Source: Symbiodinium microadriaticum
Taxonomy: Eukaryota > Sar > Dinophyceae > Suessiales > Symbiodiniaceae
Reading direction: 5' to 3'
Assembly: GCA_001939145.1 (NCBI GenBank)
Contig: LSRX01000829.1
Span: 253,718 to 317,717, forward strand
DNA: 64,000 nucleotides
Each line of letters begins with the position of its first letter. Position 1 is the stretch's first letter. The notes below the pieces were generated by a model that saw only the letters and a program-made list of their open reading frames with translations, made no database searches and was not told where the DNA came from. The position numbers and the translations under genes are program-made. This document shows, piece after piece, positions 21,728-33,673 of the stretch.

Positions 21728-21730
<3 letters not shown>
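20760..21730. other. No supported gene
   Basis: Pyrimidine-rich TTCG/TTTCTT sequence at 20880-21000 and scattered short frames. Nothing recognisable. Confidence 0.35.

Positions 21731-21783
<53 letters not shown>
21731..21783. repeat. (CAG)n trinucleotide run
   Basis: An uninterrupted CAG/AGC run of about 17 units. A plus-strand frame crossing it gives poly-Ser, but the neighbouring coding signal is on the minus strand, so it is probably non-coding. Confidence 0.95.
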
Positions 21784-21785
<2 letters not shown>

Positions 21786-21905
21786 CACGGAGACACTGGG
21801 GAAGCACCGGCGACCGTCACGGAGAGACATGTAGTTTGCATCTTAACCCCTGAAAGCTGCAGCACAAATCCAAGGTCCCAACTGCTCTGCAAGCCGCTCG
21901 AGTGC

Positions 21906-22271
21906 CTAGAAAGTGATCCGGGTGATCAGCTTCGAGCTCGAGATGCCCGTGGGGGAGTCCAGGAGCACAGACAGGATGCCGCTCTTCATGATCACGAAAG
22001 GCAGCATCAGCAACCTGAACGAGGCGGTTATGAAAGCTTCCCAGCTCTGGCCCCGGCCCAAATGAGCTGCGCACGTGAGAAGCAGAGGCACGAAGATGTG
22101 GCAGTTGAAGCGCCTCACCTCTGGAGGCAAACTCTCGGCATTCACGAAGCTGATAACGCCCACCACGCTCGTCGAGTCGGCCTCGACACAGCCATCAGAT
22201 TGCAGAACTCGAGTCAACGTAGGCTCTGTGCTCATCCAAGATGCATCGGTGCCAGTTTGGATGGTCTGCAT
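21906..22271 (-). CDS. Uncharacterised membrane-protein exon
   Basis: A continuous minus frame contains VVGVISFVNAESLPPEV, FNCHIFVPLLLTCAAHLG and ASFRLLMLPFVIMKSGIL, the last two being plausible membrane segments, with strong C/G third positions; it ends at a stop near 21906. Plus-strand frames here also show codon bias but need a frame change, so minus is preferred and agrees with all neighbours. Function unknown. Confidence 0.4.
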   Translation of the reverse strand: MQTIQTGTDASWMSTEPTLTRVLQSDGCVEADSTSVVGVISFVNAESLPPEVRRFNCHIFVPLLLTCAAHLGRGQSWEAFITASFRLLMLPFVIMKSGILSVLLDSPTGISSSKLITRITF

Positions 22272-22279
22272 GGCTGTTT

Positions 22280-23500
22280 CCTCGATCTGCTGACGGCAAA
22301 GTGTACATGCTCAAGTGGCCTCCCTGCTCACACCGTTCTCGCGCTGCATCTGGGTTGAGTTCTTTCGTTCCTGGGCACCCATTGAGGCGCAGTTTCAACG
22401 ATTGGACGTGAAAGGACCTGGCAGGTTTGTGGCCCTTGGGGATTCGCTGCATCTTGCTCTCGACAGCCCGCGCCCCCCTCCCTGCTGCTGTGTCCACTGC
22501 AAAAACCGGCCGTAAGATGTTTTCATTGACAGAACTAGAGAAGCTGTCTAATCTGTCACATCCCTCGCACACCACCTTGAGTAAGGGCACGACGGGAAAA
22601 TCATTGATGCTGGCGAAAGAATTCCCACGTCGCGCTGCGTTGGGTGCCATCGGGGGAGGGGCATTGGAAGATCTGCCATAGTCCACATCAACACGTGCTC
22701 CTTGGCTGGACGGACTGTCCCGAGCAACCGTATCCTGCCGTATCTGTCCGCCAGCTATTTCCCTGTGGACGCGGCCACACATTACCGAGCCATGTCTGAG
22801 GCAAGCCGCCATTGATAATGTAGGCCGTGCCTCGGTTGCTCAAGGTTGCTCCAAACCTACCAGGGGCCGGCGAACACCAATGCAAAAGCTGCAGGCCAAG
22901 CGGCGAACCGGGGCCCATTTTTTGCCCTTTGCGCTCGCACGAGATTCTGCCTGGCAAAGAAGCATTCCGTTCGACAGAAATGCCGTTCGACAGAAATTGC
23001 ACATCGTGCTGGATGTTCTGGCTTTCTGAGCTCGTACTGCGAAATCCTCGAAACTTTTCTTTGCAACCCGAATCGTCGCAAGTCGCGTCTCCCTGTCGAC
23101 CAGAAGTGACGAAATACATAGCCACATCGTCACACTATGTAGTTTTGTAGGTACACCAAACAAATCCCACATGAAGGGAGACAAGCAGAGAAAACCCCGG
23201 CCTTAGCCACACACTGACAGCTTGAAACCTGCAAGACCTTCCAAACCCCACCCAGACTCTGCAAAGCAGGGACCACATCTTGGAAAACCGTGGCCTGCAC
23301 CGATTCGGCGGCCTGCGAGGCCCTCGCCTCGCAGTCACGAATGTAAATAATGTAATGACTCTCGGCACTCCATCGGAAGAAGCGCGCGGCCTCGTCCGCC
23401 GTCTCACTGCCCGTGGTCGGAGCAGCTGGTGACCGGGCCTGTTCCTTCGATCACTGAGCAAGTGATTGTCAGCAGTGGGCTAGGCGCCTTTCATGCACCT
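22280..23500. other. Weak coding signals only
   Basis: Several short minus frames exist without homology. A 15-bp direct repeat (CCGTTCGACAGAAAT) occurs twice at about 22967-22998. Confidence 0.3.
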
Positions 23501-23505
23501 CAAAC

Positions 23506-23876
23506 TCAAACTACTCCGATGGCACGGTGACAACACATGTCCAGATGAAGCCCAAAATCTCTGGAGACATCCGTCGTCATCTCCACATCTGTCGGAGGCA
23601 AGCCGTGAGCCTCGGGTTCAGACTTGGTTGCTCTTGCTTCCGGCTTTTGCCGACTGCTGACTGCGCCGATGCAAATGCCCGCTGAGCTTTGAACCTCTTT
23701 GGGCTTGTAGGAGCTACTGATCCGGAGCCTGAGACAAAGAAACGCAGAAGGGTTGCGGGGCAAGGAGGACTGTTGCCTGTGCCTTCGGCAGCAGACTGAG
23801 GAGCGTGCAAAGATCGCTGCCAGATCTGATGCAGTAGTATAGGCAACCTCAAGGCCGCGAGCCACTGCAACAACAC
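23506..23876 (-). CDS. Uncharacterised exon
   Basis: The minus frame includes ARGLEVAYTTASDLAAIFA near its start and EMTTDVSRDFGLHLDMC near its end, with a Lys/Glu/Pro-rich middle. Codon bias supports coding; no domain recognised. Confidence 0.35.
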
Positions 23877-23899
23877 AGAGCCGATGTCAAGTATGCAAG

Positions 23900-24360
23900 C
23901 CCCTTATTGCCTCAGACCATATCATATCATGCCATATCCAAATCATGCCACGCCGTAGCACATCAGACCAGCTTATTATCAAACCTTGTCGCCTGCTCTC
24001 ACATGAACTTCGCATATCATTTCATGTCGCACATACGACAAGCAAAGTTACATTACAAACCGTTTATCCTGCATCATACGTCATATATCATGTGTCATAT
24101 ACCATCCATCACGCGTCATATGTTAGTGTCATACATCAGATGTCATAGAAGACTATACCACCTACCTTATGTCATGGCATGAACCATATCATAGTATATC
24201 CTACCGCATCAGATGATGCCATGTGGCTTTTTCTATCGTGCCACATCACACCAAATCAAACCACAGCACATCATATGAAACCAGATCTGACCATGCCGTA
24301 CTATATGATACCATACTGGTACTATACTTATCAGACTAGACCGAACTAGATGACATTCCA
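23900..24360. repeat. Cryptic CATATCAT-like simple sequence
   Basis: About 450 bp of degenerate 5-8-bp units related to CATATCATGTCAT and CACATCAGACCA. No unit is pure. It appears to be an old decayed microsatellite. Confidence 0.6.
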
Positions 24361-24839
24361 TGTTCGATTGGTAGGGCCCTGAAACCGTTTCCAACAGCTC
24401 ACCGTTTCACTAGTTCAACTGAGAATAGCCGCAGGCGTGATGACCCCACTGACCCTCCATGAGCTGGACGGAACGATGTTGATTTCCAGGCCCTGGTGAA
24501 AAAGCTGAAGCCAGCTAAAACTGGAAGCAAATGCTTCTGCCAAAATGGCCACGATATGGCAGATGAACAGCTGCTCGGCTGCTCTGTCGAACGATAACGA
24601 TAAGAATGATCTTAAGCTTCGACCTACCTAGCCGATAATGAAGGAACATACGGTTTTTTGTTGCATCACGTTTCAACCCGTATTAGGTTGTGTGTTTCAC
24701 CGGATTAGGTTATTTTGGGCGGCTAGGCTAGGCGACTCCATACGTTATATGAAACCAAACGAAGCCATGCAACAGGAGCACCAGAAACCACAAGCTGCGC
24801 GAGTCCGGCAGGAAAGAGACCGACTCCTGTACTCCTCAG

Positions 24840-25000
24840 GGATGCAACATGCAGAAGCCTCCATCCCTTCCCCCAGTGATACATTCAGGACACCTGTCTT
24901 GCCGAGCCAGTCCTTCGCACTGGAGCTCGTCACCGAGGGTCCGGACAATTCCATCAATACTCCTCCGAAGAGCAGCATAGTCCTTCGACAGTAGCAGCAG
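24840..25000 (-). CDS. Uncharacterised exon, possibly 3' end of the vWA gene
   Basis: After an AG at about 25000 the minus frame reads FLLLLSKDYAALRRSIDGI then VRTLGDELQCEGLARQDR, with coding-like third positions. It lies directly downstream of the last vWA-gene frame and may be its continuation after an intron. Confidence 0.35.
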
Positions 25001-25006
25001 AAAGCC

Positions 25007-26138
25007 TTACGCGGCAGTGTGCTTCCCGACGTCCTTCATGCTAGCCATGTAATGGCAGCTCTCATTCATCGGGAGCTCGCAAGCCACATGGACGTCGTTG
25101 GTACCAGTGACCGTCATGGATTCCGCTGGGCAGCAGGAAGAGAGAGCGTACAGGATCTCGCCCTCCACGGCCTGGGAGCGCAGGAGGGACATGCGGCATG
25201 TCAATGTACACTCAAAGGCCCTGCCTTGGCATCGTGCTTCACCAAGATGCCCAGGACAGTGACGTTGGTTGCCGACTTCAAGAAGGCGGATGCCAACTTG
25301 GACTTGTCGTCCGGGCCAGGCCTGCAAAGCAACGACAGCGGCCTTGGCACAAGCAGCACTTGGTGTGATCGCACCTTCCATCAGTGACCAAGATGATCAG
25401 GCGGGAACCCTGCCGACAGAAGCATTCATAAGACACGAAATCGTCTCCTTTGTGGCCTTAGTCTTGGCAGCGGACTGGACAGCTCCTCGCAATTTGGAGG
25501 TAGATCCCCTGGCAGCTGAGCCGGCGCTGCCATCAGCGTGCCGTAGGCACCGCCAACACAGCGATCTTTGGCCTCCTGGTAGCACGCTCAGCCGCGCAGA
25601 ATTCTTGCTCCCTGGCTGGGACTGCAAAGTGAAGAAAAACCGCTCCGGCCTCCTGTTTGGTGCTGCTGTCGAAGGAATTCCCACACAAAGCTTTGCCCAT
25701 TTCGGTGCGACCACTTTTCTTCTCAACACCCTGAGGGAGTGCTGCAAGCAGAGACACATCCTCGCTCACCGGGAAGATGTCATGGAAGTTGCTGGAAAAC
25801 TGCCCCAACCCAGCACGAAACTGCGGGACAGATGCATTCAGTTGAACTGACAGGTCTCTTGCGAACAGCAAGCTCTCACGCCAGTCGCTCTTATCGACGG
25901 ATCCACTGGCGTCCAACACCAGGTAGATGTCGAGGGGGGCTGTTGCATGAACTGCCTCGTACACCTTGACTGCGGTATGCGAGGCTTTGCGACAGTTGAC
26001 ACACTGTCCTGAATTTAGCCTGGCAGCTTTCCTCGCTTCCTGTGGTCGAAGTACCAGGATTATCAAAGCTGGCAGCAGCAAGCCTGCAGTGGCGAGGCCA
26101 ATAAGGAGCCACGCGGCCAACTGCTTGGAGGAAGCCAT
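25007..26138 (-). CDS. Membrane-anchored von Willebrand factor A domain protein
   Basis: Starts at ATG 26136-26138. Residues 8-30 form one transmembrane anchor (LAAWLLIGLATAGLLLPALI). The vWA domain begins near residue 69 (PLDIYLVLDASGSVDKSDW) with the MIDAS DxSxS at residues 76-80 and the MIDAS threonine in GRTEMGKAL (T145). After an intron the SRLIILVTDG strand follows (about 25420), then an exon with ASAFLKSATNVTVLGILVK (about 25290-25220), matching the last vWA helices and strand. A later segment (LLRSQAVEGEILYAL, about 25190) precedes a stop at 25007. vWA domains bind ligands through a metal ion; the extracellular or lumenal location is inferred from the N-terminal anchor. Exon ends after the first exon are approximate. 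Confidence 0.82.
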
Positions 26139-26479
26139 TGGCGGTCACGCAAGAGTCTACATTCATGCTACGAGTATGAGCTACGCAAGACTCTGTTTTG
26201 AGTCTGTCAAGCTTAGCCCGTTTGGGGCTGAGGAATGCTTTGAGCATGCTCCTTGTGGGAAAGCGGAGGCAGCCGAGGTGAGCGGCGAGCGGCTCAGATG
26301 CTTGCAGACGCAGCGCAGCAGCGAGCAGTCTTCCGCTGTTTCATCGAGCCGGGCCGGAAAGGCTCAGAGGCTCAGAGGCTCAGAGGCTGCAGGCCTGCGC
26401 CCGCGCCTAATTTGGCTTTCAGCCCTCGGGGCATCCCGCGACGCCCCAACGGAGGCTTGCGCTCCCATGCACTGAATAG

Positions 26480-27500
26480 GGGAACAGACACTACGAGTAG
26501 TAAACTCCAGCCACTATCACTGTTCTGGAAAGTCTTGCTCTGGTCCCGAAATTGCCGTTGTGAGCACTGCTTCATTTGCCAATATACGTCAACATTCATG
26601 ATGTAGGTGCGGACTATCTGCGGAACAACAGAGACCTGACCCACTTCTCTCACACAAGCATTTCGCTTCTGTGATCTCAGGGTCTCTGTGATGACGTCGT
26701 CCTGCTCAGAAGCTCCGGTTTCAGAAGCTTGTCTAAAAGCTGGGGACTTCTCCTTTCTCATCAATACATTCGGATGGAACCAGGCGACTCATCTCGCTTT
26801 GACCTTGCGTGACACGGCATCGAGAACTGCCACTCCCTCTTCGTGCCACAGAGCGCCAGACGCACTGCATGTGTAAAAAATGCCGAAGAAGTCCAGGAAC
26901 GCGGACCTGGCGTGCGCAAGGACGGAGCAGTCGACGACCCCCCTTTGGAGATCCCGAAGCTCAGCCAGGAAGACTCCCAAGGCGACTCTGCTCTCAACGG
27001 CGACAGCTCTTGGTCTACGCCCAGGGGCCTAAGTCAAAAATCCTCTGTGACTGGTGTTGAGCAGAACGGCGAACGGTCCGAGGTCTCGGGCGTTCCGCGC
27101 CCGGCGCTCGCCGAGAGCTGCACAGGAAGCAGACGCAACACAGGCGGTGCCCACTTGTGACTACTGTCCCCACCGTGCCCACCTGAGTCATGAGGAGCTG
27201 ACTATCGATCATGGTGTCCTGGAGGCACACATCGTAACATGCTCGAAGCAAACGGCCCGTCGTTCTACTTTTCCCTTCCATACGAAGAAACGCTTGGACT
27301 GCAAGACCTCTGCGCTTCGGGCAAACTCAGACCGCGAGCCGCAAACAAGGGGACATGCCGGCTTCAGGGCTTTCTGGTGAAGGACTTGATGACTTCTCTT
27401 TCGCTTGATTTCCGGGCTTGGCGCCATTGCATGTGGAAGCTCCACCCAAAGCGAATGGTTCGGCCATATTGTGCTTCGGCCTACATACTCATTGCACCCG
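26480..27500 (-). CDS. Uncharacterised multi-exon gene
   Basis: Coding-like minus segments, in order: KRKRSHQVLHQKALKPACP (27410), LLRACYDVCLQDTMIDSQLL (27240-27180, followed by a GT donor), RRARNARDLGPFAVLL (27110), FLAELRDLQRGVVDCSVLAH with DFFGIFYTCSASGALWHEEG (26975-26790), and RNACVREVGQVSVVPQIV with TYIMNVDVYWQMKQC (26670-26560). No domain recognised. The segment order suggests a single gene downstream of the CDPK. Confidence 0.45.
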
Positions 27501-27624
27501 CCTAGAGTTGGATTCCTGGATATGCTCACTAGCTGCTAGCTGGCTTCCCCCGTGCAGAGGCCCTGAGGCGCTCCGACCTGCACGGCTGCTGCGCAGGTAG
27601 CGGATCGCAGTCAACACCGGATGT

Positions 27625-30600
27625 TCATGTCGGACCGCGCTCCTCAGGGAGGCATGTCAGCAGCTCCTCGTAGTTGATGCCAGCGAAAGCCTGAGTTGCG
27701 TTCTTGCAGGACGATGCTTGACGGCGCGGTTGTCAGAAGACCAAACAGCCCACCTCCACGTCTCTAGCCGTGGCAGTTCGCGTCTTGGTCCTTATGGCTC
27801 CAAGATGGACAGCAGCCTGGCAGGGGCGTACAGAACTCACGGTACGATTCTGTCAGACGCATCTCTGTGACGTTGGATGAAACAGTCTGAGACGAGGCGG
27901 AGCGGCTGCAGGAGCACCGTTCTGTTTGTCGGCGAACACCTGGCATGCAAAGCCAATCCGGCTACTGACACACCAGTCAGGCACCGCCCTGGCTGGACCT
28001 CGAAAAAGCGCTTGATGAGTCTGGGCGCAAGATCTGTGGCGCCAAAAGGCCCCACCTTAGGACGGCAGACGATTCCTTCCGAGCGAGTGGTTGTCCTTGC
28101 CGGGATACAGACTAAAGGTGCTGAGGTTGGTCCTGCTGCAAAAAACCTGTGCAAACAAGCTCTAAGACTCGGGTCACAAGGAAACAGGTGCTACAATGAA
28201 GGAGGCTCACTCTCTGGCAATCAGGTCTGCCGCTGCAACCGAAGCAAGGTCGCACCTCGAGCACTTCTCGGGAGGTTTCTTTGGACAGACGAACATGCTA
28301 ACTGGGCAGGCTGCGTGTCCGTGCGTCCCAAATCGACAATGTTCATGGCCGGCACCACTGCCTGTCCACACATGTCCACACCAGCAATACGGCCGAAAAT
28401 ATGACAGCAGCGCAACGATTTAAATCCTAATAAAGCCCTTTCGATGCCGCATGCTCTTACAGGCACCAATCCTGATCTTATCTCTGATCTTATCTGGATC
28501 GGCGACGAAGAACAAAAGCGCTCACAATTAACCAGACCCTCAGAGATCGAAGCACGTTGTGAGTTGTGCTTGCCCCAACCACAGGGTTGCTGGAAGGAAG
28601 CAACAGCCGAATCGTTGAGAAGGCATACCGGGAGCGCTTGTGGCTGTCCCAAGCTATGTCCCGAAGGGAGCGTCCGCTGTACTTCGCGGCTCCCTGCAGT
28701 GTGAACGTCGACGCCAGGCTCTGAATGCAAATCGAGGCGGAAACTATCAGAAAGCCCGACAACAGTTACGTACTGACACCGGATCGGGTTTATTGCTGAA
28801 AAACGACATTCTCTTTATGACTCAGCCGAAGAGTTGCTGAATCCAGACAGCTACGGAATTGGGAGGGGCTGCGTCTGGAACTGGGCACTTAAGGTTTGCA
28901 GCTTAGTTGTTGGATGCTGGTCGTGCTGAAACGGCCGGCCAGCCGGCACTCCAAAATCCTGCCTCCTTGAGGTTGCACCGGCTCAGCAGCAGCCTGGGAC
29001 TTTGTTGTTGCAGTGCTACTGCCAATCAGAGATCTCCGATGGCCTCAGTCCGATGGCCTTTGGGATGAAGCCATCGCGGTCCAGGTCGCTCTGCGCACCG
29101 AGCGCGCGTAGAGCAGATCATGGACTTTAAGCGCACTGCACAAGCAGTGACTGTCCTGCTGGAAGGCTGTCCGAAGCTGATCGAAGTCCCGGTGTGGCAC
29201 TGCAAGAAGTTGTTGCGGTCAGGCATGGCATGTCTTTCGTCGAATGGCGCGGCGCTTTGCATTCTGGGCTCTGGACCCACGGCAGGCAACAGTATGAGGC
29301 TCAACGAGTAGCACAGCATTTTGTACCGAAGCTCCTTGGCAAAGGCGAAGCCACAGCACACAGGCATGCAGCGGAATACGACATGAACCTGGCACCTTCG
29401 AGTCTCTAAGCTGCTGGCCCTGGCTTCTTTCGTGTTACTGTGATTTGTATTGATGGTGCTGATGGGCATGATGCCCTGAGCTTTGAATTTGTGATTCCCA
29501 TCGAAAGCTGGACCGCTGCGCCGAGTGCCTTCAGCCACGGATGATGCAAGGCTTTTGCGGCTGTCGGCCGCTCTCCAGCAGGCCTCAACAAGCATGTTCA
29601 GCAAGCTGTGCTCTTCTCTTCACAGCAGCGATGCAAGAAAAGTTGTGTTGTCACTTCAGAAGACGCTTCGAAACCGTGGCCAAGCGTGATGCTTATGATT
29701 TGAGGGACCGCCGCTGACCAAAACATGGCCAAAGTCCACCACACACAGAGCCGTTAGTCACCGTTGGTCATTAGTTGGGCCTTTTTTCTTTGGGCCTTAG
29801 CCCTGCGGATCACTCGCAGGCGGCCAGGCCTCAGGAGCCGCAGGACGAAGTCTCGGGCCATGGGACTTCTCTCACTCCATCCTGACAGTGTCAGGGTCGC
29901 CTTTTGCGCTCCAAGGGCAACGGATGTGTCTTTCTGGCGCCTTCGTCATCCCTGCTGAAGCCCCAGCCTCTCCTGCGGAGAGAAGCACGAGCACGCTGCG
30001 CACGTTGCAGCTCTCACGGCTCCTTGAGCTCACACTGGCACCGCTTCCCACGAGGAGCGCATGGGCGATGGCACCCACACTGGCGCATTCAGAGCTTCGA
30101 TGCTCCAAGGTTTTCTGTGGTCCGACAGTGTGGCGCGATTGTGTGGCACTACTATGGTCGCTTGCTTCATTGGACGATGCACTGCTGCGTTTGCGGGCAT
30201 CAGCGCCTCCACATGTCGGCACCGCCGTGCTTTATGGGCTCGGAGTTCTTTAAAATCTGGCATCGGCGTGGTACAAAATTGCTGCATCCTGCATCCGAGA
30301 CTCAAAGCATTGGGGCCCGAGCTTCTGGGACCGTGTACTCGTTCGGGTGCTTCTGAATAATCCTTGCAGGCACACGCCCGAGACAGAGGCAGACCGAAGC
30401 CGCCGAGGCCAAACAGGGGCCAAGGGACGCGTTGTCGGGATCCAGGATGTTCGCAAGGCCAAAGTCCACCACCTGCGACAAAAGGCGAGGAGATGGGGGC
30501 GTGCCATCTTTGCCAGGGCCAAGGCATGCCTTGATGACGGCATCTGGCAGCTTCGTGGTCAGGAGGAGGTTGCTGGGCTTCAAGTCACGATGGAAGACCT

Positions 30601-31938
30601 CTCGGGCTACCGGGCTGCGCTGTGTCCAGCTTTCCGAGTGTCGTGCAGAAGTGGCCTGTGCCGAATGGCTGTGGCACAAGGCTAGCAGTGCCTGGACGCA
30701 GTTGCATTTGCCCATCTGACAGCTACAAAGCCCTCAACCTGCCTGGCGCACGTATGCTGCACATGTCGACTCCTTCGCATGTGTTAGTTGTGGCGGCATT
30801 TCGCATGTTGCAGATTGGAAGACAACGTGCCTGCAACCAATTGCCCTCGTCCATTTTCTCTAGCCAGTCCTGCCAAAAACATGAGATGGAGTCCGAGCAA
30901 GACATTGCGAGGGGCCACGTAAGCTGGTGGGACTAGGGTTTAAGGGCTACGATGCCCCGCCCCCGCAGTAGGAGAGCGCGGACAAACGAAGGAAGGCAAC
31001 TACCTCTAAACCAAGAACGAGTCTCTTGCTTTGCTACCATGTGTCTTTGCATGTAGCCTTTGGTTTTGGCTACAGAAAGTTGTCTAAACCAAAGCTCTTG
31101 CGCAGCAGCAGCTCAAGGGGCGTGACCCCAGCTACATGCCTTGATGTCATATTAAGTTCCGATTTATCAGACCTACAGGCCCCAGAATGACATGTTAGCC
31201 GCTGTTAGCCGGTTCTTGTTTCAGTTTTTCTTACCGACAACTCCCGCAAGCTCCTGAAGAGCTAGCTTTCGTGACTGCGGACAGCCTGCCTGGACATCAC
31301 CGCCCATATAGTAATCGCTGATGATGTAGTAGTTCTTGTCATCCTGCACCGGACATGAGATGGAACACGCCCCTCGTGCAAGCCACCGTGCAGCTAGCTA
31401 CGGTATGCAGTCCTCCATCAGATCAGTGATGCTAGAGATGTGCGGATGCTGCAGATCCTGCGTCTTGCAAATGCACAGACCGTATTAGTTTCGTCCTGTC
31501 TCTCGACGAGATGTGCGGGGTGGCCTGTAACGCGCTGAGTTTTTCCATCACGTTGGTGGCCGTTCGCACCGTCGCCTGCACACATTCGAACATTAAACGT
31601 CCAGTGTCTCCGGCGCATCCTTTGGAAAATGCCTTGGGCACGGTCTTGCACATCTTCAGCTTCTGGGAGTCTTTCTCTTTCATGACCTGACGCGGCGACC
31701 GACATTTAAGCGGGGCGTTGCCAATGTACTGCGACATGCCATCCCCGTGTGAAGCTCTTTCGACCGCATCGAGCTCTCCAATGGGGACAGGCTCGTCATT
31801 TTCAGGACACGTCCTGTCTGGGCCAGGAGCAGCCCAAGGCTGACAAGCCCGAGATGCCTTCTTCAAAACTACGAAATAAAGAGCAGGATGACTGAGAGAA
31901 CGGAGCTTGGACTTCACCAGTCTGTAGAATGCAAGCAC
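27625..31938 (-). CDS. Calcium-dependent protein kinase (CDPK-like): kinase plus EF-hands
   Basis: Kinase pieces in order on the minus strand: N-lobe about 31730-31560 (KLKMCKTVPKAF carries the ATP-anchoring lysine); hinge exon about 31345-31290 (DDKNYYIISDYYMGGDV); catalytic loop FHRDLKPSNLLL (30595-30560) and DFG in VVDFGLANI (30464-30466); subdomain IX PIKHGGADMW (30240); C-lobe end RPTAAKALHHPWLKAL (29570-29520). EF-hand pieces follow: DFDQLRTAFQQ (29180), DLDRDGFIPKAI (29090-29055), and a last exon 27690-27625 (AFAGINYEELLTCLPEERG, stop 27625-27627). The order kinase then EF-hands is that of CDPKs, Ca2+-activated serine/threonine kinases of plants and alveolates. The glycine loop (YIGNAPLKC) looks degenerate, and one EF loop ends in Ile rather than Glu. 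Segments at 27.9-28.7 kb (LAPRLIKRFFE and others) probably belong here but are not firmly joined. Confidence 0.75.
29700..30220. other. Presumed CDPK intron sequence
   Basis: No frame here matches the kinase C-lobe between subdomain IX and the HPWL motif. The activation-segment and subdomain X-XI exons were not located, so part of the domain is missing from this reading. Confidence 0.3.
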
Positions 31939-31944
31939 AAACCA

Positions 31945-33185
31945 TCCGTCAAAAAAACAACGTTTCGGAGATCACACGGCTGCAGCGTGACCATTCTACG
32001 TGTGGCGCCAGACCACATCAAGAACGTTGACTAGATGTGGCCTGGCCGCACATTCCTTCGACGAGTGAAAACACCTTTTGCTAGAACGAAAAGTACTGCT
32101 AGAACATTCTTGATGATGATCCAGGTGGTGAAGTGATACCCTTCAACACAAAATTCGAGGTTGGCGATTAACATTTGGACGGCCAGAAAAGCGCTCGCGG
32201 CCTCATTGTTCAAACGGTTGCTGAAAACACTCGCTGAGATCCAGCAAGAAGCCAAGGAGGCTACTTCGGCTGCAGAGAGGCGTGGCTGAGAACCACAAAT
32301 ACGCTTCAAGCAATCAACTTCGGATATAGCTCCGCATTGCCACGTTGACCGAGCCAATCCAGGCCCAATCCAGGCCAGCAGTTTGCTCACGATCCACATC
32401 CTTGTACATTGCTGATTTTGGTTAAGCTGCGTGCGGCACCGAATTCCCTGCTCCGAGCGCCTCTCCGCCGCATCTGGGTGCGTTGCTGAGGCGTCTGTGA
32501 CTGCGACCAGGGGTCATTTCGGCCAGCCCACGGATCTGCCCACGGATCAACGCAGCATAGTTCCCGGCTGACGGCGTCCCTGTGGTATGCATGGCTCCAT
32601 TTAATCTAGCCTGAGCTGTGGGAGCAGGCTTGGGCACCTTCTGCCGTCTTGGCGCCCTAGATTCTCGCTGGTCATAGGTATCCTCCCCTCGGTTTACAGC
32701 CGCTCTGCTTTGCTCTCCTGCGCATGGCGCAGTTGACCTGCCCCCCAGGTTGTTTGTGTCCCAGATCCTCCTAGGACGTGGATCCGGACTGACTGTGTTG
32801 CAGCTGCTTGCTGTGGTGACACTTGGAACAGCCAGTCACTGACCCGCATACATAACAGTTTCAGAAACTGCGATATATATATATATATATATATGCATGC
32901 ACATACATGCAGACATACATACACATACATACATACATACATACATACATACATACATACATACATACATACCTTTGCTCAATCAACTGCTGAGATACTA
33001 TTTATTTCCAGGACGATGTGTTCGCTTGCTTTTCTTAGGTAATTGCTCACGCATGCTGTCATCCTTCCTTCACTCGACGATCGCTAGGAGGCTCGCATGC
33101 ACGGGCCGTGGATCTTTTACGGCGGGCCTTGTCCGCCTCCAGCTGGTTGCTACTATCGCGAAAATGATCCGGTGTTCCCGAGGTT
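31945..33185. other. No supported gene; CATA microsatellite
   Basis: The minus frame at 32031-32399 (NNEAASAFLAVQMLIANL) is weakly coding-like. TA repeats (32871-32894) and (CATA)n (about 32920-32972) lie within it. Confidence 0.4.
32871..32972. repeat. TA and CATA microsatellites
   Basis: (TA)n followed by CATG-interrupted and then pure (CATA)n units. Confidence 0.95.
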
Positions 33186-33189
33186 GTCT

Positions 33190-33474
33190 CTAAAATCCTG
33201 AACTCAATAGAAAGCTAGCCGTCACCAGCATTCCTCGCACTGCAGCCCAGAACAACGGCGTCTGACGAGGAGCATCTACCTCCTCCAAGTCGATGCTCGT
33301 TCGAAGCGATGTTTTGCGGAAGGGTGTTGTGCTTACAACCAGGCCGTGTCGAAGTTTTACCAAAGCTTCTTTGGCTTCACAAGTGTACGAGAAAAGTGGA
33401 ATTTTCGAATCGGCTGGTGCACTCGGCACAGTCGCTGTCGGGATCCTCTGCTCCACAGGATCGCTACGGCACAA
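33190..33474 (-). CDS. Ankyrin-repeat exon
   Basis: The frame ends VDAPRQTPLFWAAVRGMLV then TASFLLSSGF, one ankyrin repeat with the TPLFWAA core and G at the helix turn. Upstream residues EAKEALVKLRHGLVVS are helical. The stop immediately after suggests either the intron has begun or a short fragment. Ankyrin proteins are numerous in dinoflagellates; partner unknown. Confidence 0.5.
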   Translation of the reverse strand: MCRSDPVEQRIPTATVPSAPADSKIPLFSYTCEAKEALVKLRHGLVVSTTPFRKTSLRTSIDLEEVDAPRQTPLFWAAVRGMLVTASFLLSSGF

Positions 33475-33673
33475 CGACCAGCAGGATCAGCCACATCTTA
33501 CATGATCTTACATGCAGCTGGAAAGCAAGGCGAGCATGTAAGGCAACCTTTATTCCAGAGCCCCGAAACAGACGAGCACTTCAACTTCGAGACGTCCCTG
33601 CTCCTGCGTAAGCATAGCCTGGTAGAGGACGGGTCCGACAAAGCACAAAGGCTCAATGACACCCGGACTTCTT

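Noticed and set aside
21627-22358. 243-codon plus-strand frame with poly-Ser
   Set aside because: Poly-Ser is the CAG run; downstream it overlaps a better minus-strand membrane-like frame, and its composition is not protein-like.
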